Positions 22,300 to 33,668 of a DNA stretch of 64,000 nt are shown here, piece by piece. Made by a program: the position numbers and the translations under genes. The stretch is from the NCBI GenBank assembly GCA_015680685.1, contig MNCI01020684.1, forward strand, positions 145,510 through 209,509, written 5' to 3'. Position 1 is the first letter of the stretch. Each line of letters begins with the position of its first letter. The stretch comes from Gnetum montanum (Eukaryota > Streptophyta > Gnetopsida > Gnetales > Gnetaceae). The notes under the pieces were generated by a model. That model did not search any database, had not been told where the DNA came from, and worked only from the letters and a program-made list of their open reading frames with translations.

Positions 22300-23938
22300 T
22301 AGATATGATGTGTGTATATTGGGGTGAGATCTAGAGAGAGAACGACATAGGTCTTGTATTTGTGCCGATATATCAAGTACTAGGACCAGTGGACAACCAA
22401 GCACTACTTTGTTCATTTACAATATAGAAGCTAGTCACTGCAAGGGGATGATGAAGACTAACAAAGAGCTCAAACCTGATAGATAGCCAATATATTTTTT
22501 CAGGGCACACATGGACTTGATGGGTGCAAATATTCTAGATGCCTTTAATCACATGCTACACTGGCGGGAGGTGATGAGTGAAATAAATTGTTCACATATT
22601 ATCTTAATCCCCAAAATTTTGATGCCATCATCTCTCTCACACTTTCAACCAATTGGGCTTTGTAACACTCTCTTTAGAATTTTTACAAACATTTTGGTTC
22701 AACAATCAACATCGTTGATGCCTCAACTTATGAAGTAGAATCGAGTAGGCTTTGTGAAGGGTTGTTTCCTCCCAAGACCAAGTGCTTCTAATGTAACAAA
22801 TAGTACACTCATTCTAGACATCTAGGATCCATAGGCTATGTGCAAAACTAGACATTACAAAGGCATATGACATCATCAACTAGACAACACTATAAGAAAT
22901 AATGCTATGAAAGGACTTTGCACTGGATTTTATGTGTCTGTGTTTGCGAACTTAGTTGTCAAGATGATACTCGTTTGACATTCAGGGGAGGTTTTGGGGT
23001 TTTGATTAGCCTAGGAAAGGCCTATGTCAAGGCGACCCCCTATCCCCTTTTCTTTTTATTCTAATAATTTGTTACAAGGGTACTATCAGATGAAGGGGTT
23101 TTGAGCCATGTTGGTAACTAGGGTGCACTACATTGCATAGCATTACATAAATGACATGATTATTTTTGCACATGTAGCCATCCCTTAGGCAGTAGCCCTC
23201 TAAAGAGCATTGGAGAAAATGGAGGTAGAACTGGGACTTACAGTCAATAAGGCAAAGTTCATACTACACCTGATTAACACAGACACGTAGGTGAAGGGTT
23301 GAATCTGTTAGGTCTTAGGTATTTTTCCTGGGATAATGTAGGATTCCTACCTTGGAATGCCAATCTTTGATTAGCACAAGAGGCCAACATGGAATGCACT
23401 ACTTTAAAAGTTAGAATAAATATGGGATATTGGACAAACCATTTTTTTAAGAAAGGATAAAATAATCCTCACATCATCTATTCTGATGGTGGTGGTGAGA
23501 TTTATGACCTCCATGACATGACCACCTAAGGAGGTGACCTAAAAAATTGATCAGATTATAAGGCAGTTTGTTTAGTTGGGAGGAAAAGGAGGAAGTAAAC
23601 TACACCTTTTGTGCTAGGAAAATATAGCAAAGCCAAAAAATGTAGGAGGAATTAGTATTCTATATTTTAAGACAATGGTCCTACTAGGGATGTAAAGGCT
23701 TTTCAAAAAACTAATGGCACTGAAGGGACAACTTGCCCAATGGGTCAGCATTATTTGAGGAAAATATCAATTTTGGGAGGTTGGCTCAAGAGGGTCACAA
23801 CTTTGGAGAGAGCTCTACCGACATGCTACTCAAATGAGGGAGTTTGATCTACTAGGCATGACCCCAAAAGAGGTAATCCAACATCATTTTCTATCAACCC
23901 TTGGATGGAATATTATATGGCAAGGTCAGCTACCTAAG
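22300..23938 (+). pseudogene. L1 ORF2 reverse transcriptase domain
   Basis: LIPKILMPSSLSHFQPIGLCNTLFRI and NRVGFVKG (22,600-22,760), LDITKAYD (near 22,850), a catalytic box reading YINDMIIF (near 23,145; normally YADD, with the first Asp changed to Asn), then KPKNVGGISIL and LWRELYR before the break. The frame is cut at 23,938 by element B and resumes at 32,576. Confidence 0.85.
23934..23938. other. Element B target-site duplication, left
   Basis: CTAAG, repeated at 32,571-32,575. Confidence 0.9.
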
Positions 23939-24733
23939 TGATGAGTGGCGAGGTACCCTTACACTCAACCATATGAATACGAGTGTTCCACGCGTGATCT
24001 GGTCGAACTCTGCAGATGGACTAGTTGTGGCATCTAGACAATTAGCCTTAGGTTGCAGTTCACTGTCTTCCCACCTAGACTAGTATTATCTTTGTCATGT
24101 ATGGTTTAGTCTAGAGTGAGGTGTATGATGGGTTTCTAATCTAATGCTACTCCTAAAGGCAATGGAAAGTAATATTATCTAAGCTAAGGGAGAAAGGGTG
24201 AGAAGGAATCTAGCTAGCCTAAGTGTGATGAGCATCCGTTCCTTGATTATTCGTACACATCTTGGACTTCCTGTATGACTACCACTGGGATTACCAAGTG
24301 CAAATCCTAGGTATGCTACTGGGTTATCAAGTAGTCACACTTAAATCCTCATAATCAAGTCGTACTCATTCTGCGTTTTAACATGAGTTTAAGGGTGAGA
24401 GAGATTAACTAGGAAAGCAATAAATAACAATTAATTAAATAATTAAACTAAGTGAATGCTACAATGATGAAGTAATCTTGATCTTTATTTTCGGTCATGT
24501 GCATGTCCAAGTACGTCACACTCGAATAAAGGATGTCGTTCAATTACATTCACCACATTGTGGGCATACACTGGAAAATATTCTTACTTTGGAATGATAA
24601 AACTGCAAGAATCTAGCTAAGGGTCTAAATCTAAGTTAAGAAATAAGAGAGAGCCACCTCTTATTTATAGAACTGGTAGTAGGCTGCAATATCACATACG
24701 CGATATCTCCGTTGCCCAAAACGTGACTCATCA
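23939..24733 (-). repeat. Element B 3' LTR
   Basis: TGATGAGTGGCGAGG to TGACTCATCA; the 8-bp ends are exact inverted repeats. Confidence 0.93.
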
Positions 24734-24769
24734 TACCCCCACGACTGAATGAAAACTCGTCCTTGAGTT
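24734..24769 (-). promoter_or_regulatory. Element B polypurine tract and hairpin
   Basis: Minus strand AACTCAAGGACGAGTT, then CAGTCGTGGGGGTA directly before the 3' LTR. Confidence 0.65.
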
Positions 24770-24906
24770 ATAGTTATTACACAGTGGATAGGTATGGGAT
24801 TATTGGATGGTGAAAATGGGACTGTGCTATAGTGTGGGAAGAAAAAAAAATAAAGACACAACACACAACACACAAAAAAGTGCTATAACTATAAAAATTT
24901 TGGAAC

Positions 24907-27664
24907 TCATGTAGTTCCTAGTGGCGGTGGCTCCTCCATTGGTGCTTTCCCTTTATCTTGTGCTCCATGCTTTGAGGCTTGATGGTGTTGAAGTATGACC
25001 TAGAGCTTCTCCTCCTCAGTTCAAGGGTCTTGTGTCAGCCATGCTAATGTTCCTATGTTTGACAGAGTTGGCACTTTCCATAGATAGGGTAGTTCTAGAA
25101 ACATTTGGTTGGCCGTGACATACCAAGCCACAAACACCCATCGTTCCTCCTCATAGGCTCTGGCTTTATCCTTGTACTCATGAAAGTATGCTAGTCATCG
25201 AGTCAAGTCTGTTGTGAAATCTTTCTGTCCTTGGTAGCTAGCTTTCACCACCTCAAGTTCAGAATTTGCAACCTCTAGTTTTTCCATCAGCTTCTTGTGT
25301 TCTACAAATTCTACTTCATATTTGATGTGGGTAGTTGCTACCTATAGATCAAGCTCTATCCTCGGGCACCCTTCTGTTAACATGGCAAGGTTGGCATATC
25401 TTAGATTTTCCAACTCCATGTACTCTGTCAAATCTTGAATTTGCAAGTCTCAGTTCTTAACTTTCACTTGGTGGGCAAATGCGTATATGTCCAATATGGC
25501 TCACCAGTCAGTGTATTGAGTACTGATAGTGTTGATTTGGGCCTTGGCCATATGGATCTCCTTTTTAAGGATCTATTTTTACATCCCCACCTAATCGTGG
25601 AAGTGCTCCTTCAGCTTCTCATGTCATTTAGCCTCATTTTTCCATGCGCTTATCTCAATAGCTGACTATTGACGAATGGCGTGTACCTCCTCCATCAAGA
25701 GGATTCAATTTTCTCTCGCTAAATAGCTTACATCTTAGTTGATCCGAATGAATTTTTCTTGTAATTGATGAAATTTTTCATCAAGAATGTTCTTTTGCTT
25801 TTCTATAGTGGTCAATCGAAGGTTTTCTACAACCAGCTTCTTATTTTCTTCTTGTAAGGCCTTGAGTGCCTTAAGATGCATATGAATTTGTGCTTCTGCT
25901 GCAGAGGCATCCCAAACAACCTTCTCCTTTTCATCAGCCATCCTTTTATTCTCCACTATTAGCTTGGTTAGCTGCTCATTTTTAAAATTATCTAGCTAGT
26001 CTATGGAAACAAATTATAGAGGGTCTTGCTATGCTACTTGTAAGGCCATGAGTTGCTCTTGTAGTTTCTACACTTCAGCTTCAGCATGCTCAGCCCTCAC
26101 TTCTATTAAGACCAGCTTCCCCTTTGTGGAAATTAGGTCTAACTGAATTGCTATAACATTCTAAGGGATGTTAAATAGGGACATCATTACTTGCCCTTTT
26201 TGGAGCAATCTATCAAGCGTATCCTCATGTTCCACAGGAATCATTAAGGTTCTAGCCAAAGTTTGAGCATCTCGTGCTCCTATGAAATCTTCTAGTGGCA
26301 CAACAGGTATGTTAAAGGATTCTTTGATGTGGTCCTTGACCACTTTTGCAGCTCCCGTGGCATTCTAGTATTACATAACCACCACAGTGGCCCCTTCACT
26401 AGTTTCTAATTACACCTGGAACAATGACACGTTTCTTGAGATCTGTTGTGAGCATCTACTTTTCCCTCCTCTTATGTGAATAGAGAATTCTCCCTTTATG
26501 CAATCCAACGAAATAGTAGGATGAATGGCATCATCACAGCTTCCCCAACTGACCATCTCAATGATGGCCCTAAGATGGCTCATCGACGTTCTGTAGTCTT
26601 GTGGCAGCTGTTGATCCTGGACTATGTTGGGCCTTGCTTCTTATTATTGGCTAGGACCCATGCTTGGAGGTTAACTGGGTACTACAAGTTGAGTTATAGT
26701 TGGTCCAGCCATCTGTTCATCTCTTGTTCTGGTCCTAGCTCTTCGCTAATACTTTTCCTTGGAGCTCACACCTTTAGCAATTCAGCATATGAAGTAGTTT
26801 GGGCTTTCTGGAGGACATCATTGGTGTACCCCCAGATACCAGCACATTGGTAAAGCTTTCTGATAAGACAAGGGAAAGGTAGTGCCATCTTCCCTATATT
26901 TTGTTCTTCGAACCGCCTTAGGATCTCTGTTAAATATAGATGGGGCAGGTTAGCATTAACCTTTCCCATCAACACTACACATCCTCTAGCTACATATGTT
27001 GATATTCTTTTCAAGCCCTTTGTGGGGAAGAGGTGATACGTTCTAATTTTAAGTAAATCCTCTCTTCTGTTGCCAACTCACCAAATGTTTTATCTCTGCC
27101 ATAAGCCTTCTCCAACCAATCCTTTCGCACATTGAGGTCTGAACAAGTGGATAACTGAGTAACTCTAGGCATTGTATTTGGAAGGTTTAACACTTCCAAA
27201 ATGGCTTGCATGGAGAATTCAACTATCACACCACAAATATTGACAGTAGTGCCTTGCTCCCTATGGTGCCAAAATTGATATGTCTTTGTTAGGTACCAAG
27301 CACAACTTTCAGAGAGGATAGGCCATAAGGGAGACCCTTTGAGATGATCCCTAACAGCTTCAAGAGTGAACTCTACAAATGATTCAAAGTTCAATTCCAC
27401 AATCACTGCAGCGAATGTGGACTTTTCATGGATGGCCTAAACATAATCTTGGGGCAACGTGAGCTGTTGCCCCTGTTCAAGTGCTACAGTAGCTCCTCCT
27501 TCTGCCTACCCAGACCGTATGGTAGGAGGATATTCTTGATGAATGCTGGATGATTGTTCCTCCTATTTTGCATGTTTTCTAGCAGGATCTTATCCTTCAC
27601 CTCTCTTAGGTCATTCGATCGCACCTTGAGCAGGACCTTCTTGTTGTTTGCGTTTCGGGGTCAT
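24907..27664 (-). pseudogene. Element B ORFx, unknown retroelement protein with coiled coil
   Basis: About 919 codons from ATG (MTPKRKQQEG) at 27,664 to TGA at 24,907, with several stops and at least one indel. An N-terminal basic/low-complexity region is followed by a globular block at 27,406-27,011 containing LKGSPLWPILSESCAWYL and GVIVEFSMQAILEVLNLP. After a middle region comes a heptad-rich, Glu/Lys-rich stretch (25,956-25,735, and again near 25,250-25,430), predicted coiled coil by eye. The conserved tail is ARAYEEERWVF...SNIGTLAWLTQDP...APMEEPP. The G-x-V-x-FS-x-x-x-I-x-x-x-L-x-LP pattern recalls the 'putative plant transposon protein' domain found in some plant retroelements; that link is tentative. 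It is not RT, protease or integrase. Confidence 0.7.
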
Positions 27665-28158
27665 CTGCAATCACACGGGGCCAATCATTAGTAAGGTTGT
27701 TACCAAAGTTAGGTTATACCTTACGACTTACCTTAATAGATTTACTTGATTTCTGTGTGATGTTAATTATTGGAAGAACCTGTCCCTGAAAGATTATAAT
27801 GTTGAGTCCTCTTTGCTTAGGTGGTTTCCAAATTTAATTTTCTGGTATAGCTAAGGGAAAGAAATTTTTTTTGACACCTTCTATTCTTAGTTTCACAACT
27901 AATTACCCTTAAAGATGTCCTTCGGGCAATGATGAATTTCAAAACATTTATGCGCTATTCGACATATGCCCCTCCCCCACAACTAAGCTGAACACTTCGG
28001 GTTCAAGTAGGTTCAGATGGAATGAAAATCAGAGTACTAGCAAGCGAGATATAGGTATAAAAGCAAGGGTCTCACAATTGCAAGTCATAGAGAAAAAATT
28101 GAAAAAATTCCCCACCTGAATAGTTGGAAATGATGTTGATTAGCACAGGGGATTCATG

Positions 28159-28166
28159 TATATATA
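28159..28166 (-). promoter_or_regulatory. Possible internal TATA box upstream of ORFx (element B)
   Basis: TATATATA on the minus strand about 495 bp before the ORFx start. Element D has the same arrangement (41,863-41,871). The shared leader carries GTGTTCA-CTTAGTT-TGGGGG. Promoter activity is inferred. Confidence 0.4.
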
Positions 28167-28169
28167 TTT

Positions 28170-29572
28170 TCATCAAAGTTAGGGCACTTAGAGAATGTAC
28201 TGAATTTTTAATATTTCTTTGAAATTAAACGATGTAAACTAAGGACATCTAGACAATTGTTAAAATGTTCGAGGGTAATTTAACTAGTTTTGAAGGAATG
28301 AAAATTATGATGGTGTGGAATTTATCAATAAGGGCCTCAGATGGTAGAGAAAAAGGCTATGTGATGATTCATAGGAATGTTGAATCAAAGGGATAATGAT
28401 AATAGGGAAAGAATGTTATGAAAAATAGGTTAAGGGTAAGAAATGGTGTGTGTGAGCTATATCATAAGTGAAGATTACAAAAGATTACACAAGTGGGTCC
28501 TCCCCAAAGGAGGTTCTAACCTATAATGCCCTTGTGTAATCACACTTAAAGTGTTCGTGGGCACTATAAGGGTTAAATGTAATCTGCACTGATTTCGTAA
28601 AACACACACATGTAAATGTCACTAGAATGAGGTAAGAATTCTACACTATACAAGACACGAGCTACAATTACACGAATAGTGAGATGAGATGAAGTATAGA
28701 AGGGATCATAGAGATTGGCACATGAGGTAACTGACCTAGGGCGTAGTGAATCTTGCATGTAAAGCATGATTAATGTGTCATTAACCCATCATTCCAAGAT
28801 CAGGACCAAGTCCATCCTTCTGACTAATGACATCACATTGTTTCATCCCATGATGAAAAACTATGAGAGTACCATAACAACAAGGCATACGATCACTTGG
28901 CATTTTGTTCAAGGGAGGGGTGATTTTTGTTTTGTGACACTTTTCTTTTCATTTTCCTTTTCTCTTTCTTTTTTTTTTTTTTGAATACTAAATCCAGAGA
29001 AGTCGCCAACCTTCAAGCATGGATGCATGTCTTTCTAGTGGGACCCTCTAGAATAGCATTGGATTTTTGGATGCCCTTTTGATTACTCTTACTCCCATTT
29101 TTCATTAGATCTACAAGGATCTTAGTACAACCATGTTGCATGATAACTCCCACAGTCGTCACCAAAGAGAATCCACAAGTCCCCTTGATATCACACCCTA
29201 ATCATCCCCTCTTGATCCATCCCTCTTCATTCTATGTACAATGAACACAAAATTAATTTTAAGTTTTTAAAATGTCAAGAGTATCACTGTACCCTTGGAC
29301 AAAACCTCTTATTTGTAGAGTGGATGAGTGGGTGTAATGGGCTCATTGTCCAAATAATTGATCATTTGAGACTTAATAACATAGAACACACCTCAACCAA
29401 CAATCCACATGAGTGTTTTATTCATAGACGAGATTACTTATAAAAAACATAAAAGTACAAAAACACAAAAAGATAAAAAGATAAAACAAGAAATTTGAAA
29501 AATTGAAAAACTGAAAAATAAAAAGTTGTAAAATCAAAGAAAATAAAAAATGGTTATTAATCCTGCTTGTTA
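28170..29572 (-). other. Element B spacer between gag and ORFx
   Basis: Non-coding. T-rich on the coding strand just after gag (29,440-29,550). Shares AAGTGGGTCCTCCCCAAA (28,491-28,508) and TCCCCTTGATATCACACCC (near 29,180) with the spacers of A, C and D. Confidence 0.65.
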
Positions 29573-31649
29573 TTAGAATGGAGGATATCCCCCATAACTA
29601 AATAGTTGAGGATGGCAAGGATCAATAAATGAAGGATGAGGATCCTTGCATGTTGGAAGTATTGGAGCTTGGCCATACTTACCCCATCGGGGTTCACACA
29701 CTTGATTATAATGAGCATAGTGGGGAAATTTACGCAATGTAGTTCCTAGATAATGAGTTGACCCACTATGATATTTCGGACCATTAGATGGTATGCAAGG
29801 ATTGGGATGTTGCCTTTCATGATTGTGTTCATTGGGCCGTATTGTTTTTGGAGTGTTAGTTGGTGGCTCTGATGAAGTAACATGAGGCGTTGGATTTGAA
29901 GATGAGGGTGCATCATAGGGTTGGACTTATGCTATGTTGGAGGATGCAGTGGCCTTGGAATTGTGTTGTCCATTCCTACAGTCATGTTTAAAGAAGGGAC
30001 TCTTTTGATGTTGAGGGAGCTTCTCACTACTATTGGTAGTAGTAGCATAAGTAGTGTTCATGGGTTGTTGTTGTAGTGCAGACACCTTAGGAATAGTTGG
30101 TGGTGATGTAGAAGGAGGAAAAAATTGAGAATGTTGAAAACTAGGAGGAGTAGTGTAAGGTACACAAGGTGGTGGTTGTGTTGAAGGCATGGGTTGATAG
30201 TATTGAGGAGAATGGTACTGTGGTGAGATAAAGTGCATTGGCCTAGTTGGAGAAATAGGATGTTGAATAAGATATGCATTTGGGTTCGGATGATATGAAG
30301 GATGCGTCCAGTTTAGTGGTGGTCTCCCCCACGACTGGGATTATTGCCACCGTGATTGAACACAGTATCTCTGTATGAACTCTGGATGTAACGTGCTTCC
30401 CCAATGCTCATGTAAATGTAATAATATTAGGCATTGACCCTTGGGGTGATCATACATGCATATGTTGCATTCATACGTATGATTGGTAGTTGAGCTCTTA
30501 TTTTCATTATCCCTTCTTTCCGATTGTCTAATGTTTTGTCCTGCTTCTTGGGTTGTCAAAACTTTATCTCCAATAACATTGATAAATTCTTCACACTTTT
30601 GATACATCCATTCCAACATATTATTGATCTTTTCCTCAACTTCTTCTAATGATTTTTGTATTGGCAAAGATGATGTTTCCACCTTGAGATTGGTTGATTT
30701 CTCCTTTTTATGATCATGGACCTTTGTTAAGTTGAGATTTTGGTCCCATTGATGTTTTTCAACACTCTCCCATATAGCCAATTCTCCTTCTTCTATTGCT
30801 ACCCACTTAATAAACTCTTGGACTTGATGGGTTCGTAGTTCATATAGTTGACCTTGGGCATACATTCCTAAGGTATCTCTTGTTGCATCACGAAGCCCAT
30901 CAATGATATGGTACATTAGCCTTTCCTCGGAGAACCCATGGCCTGGACAGTTNNNNNNNNNNNNNNNNNNNNNNNNNNNNNNNNNNNNNNNNNNNNNNNN
31001 NNNNNNNNNNNNNNNNNNNNNNNNNNNNNNNNNNNNNNNNNNNNNNNNNNNNNNNNNNNNNNNNNNNNNNNNNNNNNNNNNNNNNNNNNNNNNNNNNNNN
31101 NNNNNNNNNNNNNNNNNNNNNNNNNNNNNNNNNNNNNNNNNNNNNNNNNNNNNNNNNNNNNNNNNNNNNNNNNNNNNNNNNNNNNNNNNNNNNNNNNNNN
31201 NNNNNNNNNNNNNNNNNNNNNNNNNNNNNNNNNNNNNNNNNNNNNNNNNNNNNNNNNNNNNNNNNNNNNNNNNNNNNNNNNNNNNNNNNNNNNNNNNNNN
31301 NNNNNNNNNNNNNNNNNNNNNNNNNNNNNNNNNNNNNNNNNNNNNNNNNNNNNNNNNNNNNNNNNNNNNNNNNNNNNNNNNNNNNNNNNNNNNNNNNNNN
31401 NNNNNNNNNNNNNNNNNNNNNNNNNNNNNNNNNNNNNNNNNNNNNNNNNNNNNNNNNNNNNNNNNNNNNNNNNNNNNNNNNNNNNNNNNNNNNNNNNNNN
31501 NNNNNNNNNNNNNNNNNNNNNNNNNNNNNNNNNNNNNNNNNNNNNNNNNNNNGTTGTGTACTCCAATCTTCATCATCATATAGTTCATTGGTTCTCCAAT
31601 GAACTTCCTCACTAAGTGTGGCATTATTGTAATCTTGTAGGACAGGCAT
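29573..31649 (-). pseudogene. Element B gag
   Basis: ATG at 31,649 (MPVLQDYNNATLSEE). The gag core is hidden by the gap. Beyond it come GFSEERLMYHIIDGLRDATR, YELRTHQVQEF, a coiled EEVEEKINNMLEWM region and the knuckle C-x2-C-x3-H-x4-C (CNICMYDHPKGQC, near 30,450). A stop, then a Pro/Ser/Thr-rich tail (30,238-29,927), ending FSYGGYPPF-stop at 29,573. The same ending occurs in D. No protease follows. Confidence 0.85.
30953..31552. other. Assembly gap (600 N)
   Basis: Exactly 600 N inside gag of B; probably a placeholder length. Open frames crossing it are not evidence of coding. Confidence 0.99.
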
Positions 31650-31770
31650 GGTTGTGAAGTTGTGTGTGAATTTATATGTGACTTTTTAATAATTATTTTT
31701 CTAAAAGATATATCATTAAGTCCTTTACAGCGACCTTGTATGATATAACTAATCTAGATAACTAGCACTG

Positions 31771-31788
31771 TCCCTGACAATGGTGCCA
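31771..31788 (-). promoter_or_regulatory. Element B primer-binding site (tRNA-Asp)
   Basis: TCCCTGACAATGGTGCCA matches tRNA-Asp 3' end at 14 of 18 bases, one base from the LTR. The four differences are all transitions. Confidence 0.8.
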
Positions 31789-31789
31789 A

Positions 31790-32570
31790 TGATGAGTGGC
31801 AAGGTATCCCTACACTCAACCATACGAATACGAGCATTACACATGCGATCTGGTCAAACTCCATAGAAGGACTACTTGTGGCATCTAGATAGTTAGCCTT
31901 AGGTCACAATTCGTTGTCTTCCCACCTGGACTAGTATTATCTTTGTCACATATGGTTTAGTCCAGAGTGAGGTGTATGATGGGTTTCTAATCTAATGCTA
32001 CTCCTGAAGGCAATGGAAAGTAATATTATCTAAGCTAAGGGAGAAAGGGTGAGAAGGAATCTAGCTAGCCTAAGTGCAATGATCATCCGTTCCTTGATTA
32101 TCCATACACATCTTGGACTTCGCGTATGACTACCACTGGGATTACCAAGCACAGATCCTAGGTATGCTACTTGGTTACCAAGTAGTCACACTTAAATGCT
32201 CGCAATCAAGTCGTACTCATTCTACATTTTAACATGAGTTTAAGGGTGAGAGAGATTAACTAGAAAAGAAATAAATAACAATTAATTAAATAATTAAACT
32301 AAGTGAATTTTGTGATGATGAAGTAATCTCGATCTTTATTTCCAGTCTTGTGCATGTCCAAGTACATCACACTCGAATAAAGGATGTCGTACAATTACAA
32401 TCACCACACTACGAGAATACACTAAAAAATATTCTAATTCTAGAATGATAAAACTACAAGAGTCTAGCTAAGGGTCTAAACCTAAGTCAAGAAATAAGGG
32501 AGAGCCACCTCTTATTTATACAATTAGAGGCAGGCTACGATATTCCGGTCGCCCAAAACACGACTCATCA
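31790..32570 (-). repeat. Element B 5' LTR
   Basis: Partner of 23,939-24,733. TATA box (TATAAATA) at 32,513-32,520 on the minus strand, only about 50 bp from the LTR start, so U3 is very short. Confidence 0.93.
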
Positions 32571-32575
32571 CTAAG
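32571..32575. other. Element B target-site duplication, right
   Basis: CTAAG, repeated at 23,934-23,938. Confidence 0.9.
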
Positions 32576-32778
32576 AAAGTCAAGGTTTTCGTATGGTTGG
32601 TTACTCATAAGGCATTTCCAGTGAGAGGTTTCTTATGGGAGAGAGGTATGGTTATTAGCCCCTGATGCACCCTCTACATGTAGGGTATAGATATGATTCA
32701 TCATTTCATTTCCCAATGCCCATACATGCTTCACACCTAGTGGGCCACAGAGCTTAGACTGCCTACGAGATTGAATGG
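32576..32778 (+). pseudogene. L1 ORF2 zf-RVT fragment between B and C
   Basis: Encodes KKVKVFVWLVTHKAFPVRG, then the HHFISQCPY-type end of the reverse-transcriptase zinc-binding domain that follows the L1 RT. It is the 0.2 kb of LINE left between the two LTR insertions. Its last five bases, AATGG, are the duplicated target of element C. Confidence 0.85.
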
Positions 32779-33668
32779 TGATGAGTGGCGAGGTACCCCT
32801 ACACCCAACTATATGAATCACAAGCATTCACACATGATCTGGTCAAATTTTGTAGACCTTGAGTTCCTAAGTACACTAGTTTTAGAACATGAAATCTAAT
32901 CATGATAACCATTGTCTTCTCAACTATACTTGTGGAGCTCAATTGTATGATTAAGTATAATTGAGGCACGTGATGTTTATTATTTTATATATTATTTATC
33001 TACCGTTAAGAATAGGTTGAAACGTAGCTTATAATTAATTTAACCTAATATAATTGCTAATCAATAACTTACTATCCTAACATAAGTATCTGATCCCACT
33101 TTCTATGGACATCCTGAACGTGTATAACGCTACTAGGTTACCAAACGTTAAGCGTTGTTGGGGTTACCAAGAGTCATATGCATGGTTGAAGCAGTCGTAC
33201 TTATGTGCTTAATTAAATGGCTAGTATTGAATCTAATTAGCTTACTTTGGATTAATTACATGGAAACATTAAAGGAAATTGAATAAACCAGTAAATGCAT
33301 AAATAAAGTATTTAAGCTAGCTAATGTGCTGCAAGGTTTGATAAGAAAGATCTTCTATATTTTCGCACACACTACCATGCTTAGGTACAATAATGCTCGA
33401 ATAAAGGTCTATACACTCAATGACTCCTGGTGTAGGCACTTTGGAAAATATTCTAACTTTGAAAAAAAAACAAACTACAAGAGCATTGCTATGATATCAC
33501 AAAAACTATATGAAAACCGTGTGCCTAAGTTCTATATTTATAGGCCGACATATACCCCACGATATTAGATATTCGACATTGCATCTTGGGGCCTGATATC
33601 AAGTATTCAATATCAAGGCTCTGATATCATATATCCAATATTGGAGCTAGTCAAAATGTGACTCATCA
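32779..33668 (-). repeat. Element C 3' LTR
   Basis: TGATGAGTGGCGAGG to GTGACTCATCA. TATA box at 33,535-33,542 (minus strand), with GATATC/ATATTC repeats upstream at 33,560-33,650. Confidence 0.92.

Larger units (their letters stand above)
23939..32570 (-). mobile_element. Element B: gag plus ORFx non-autonomous Ty3/gypsy
   Basis: LTRs of 795 and 781 bp, a perfect CTAAG target duplication in the L1 ORF2, and a tRNA-Asp primer site. Gag is encoded next to the 5' LTR. There is no protease, RT, RNase H or integrase. Instead a second, unrelated ORF (ORFx) occupies the 3' third behind a TATA-bearing leader. A 600-base assembly gap lies in gag. Closest relative in the window is D. Confidence 0.93.

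Noticed and set aside
30900-31649. Long open frames on both strands across 30.9-31.6 kb
   Set aside because: They run through the N gap and are artefacts, apart from the minus-strand gag frame supported on both sides.
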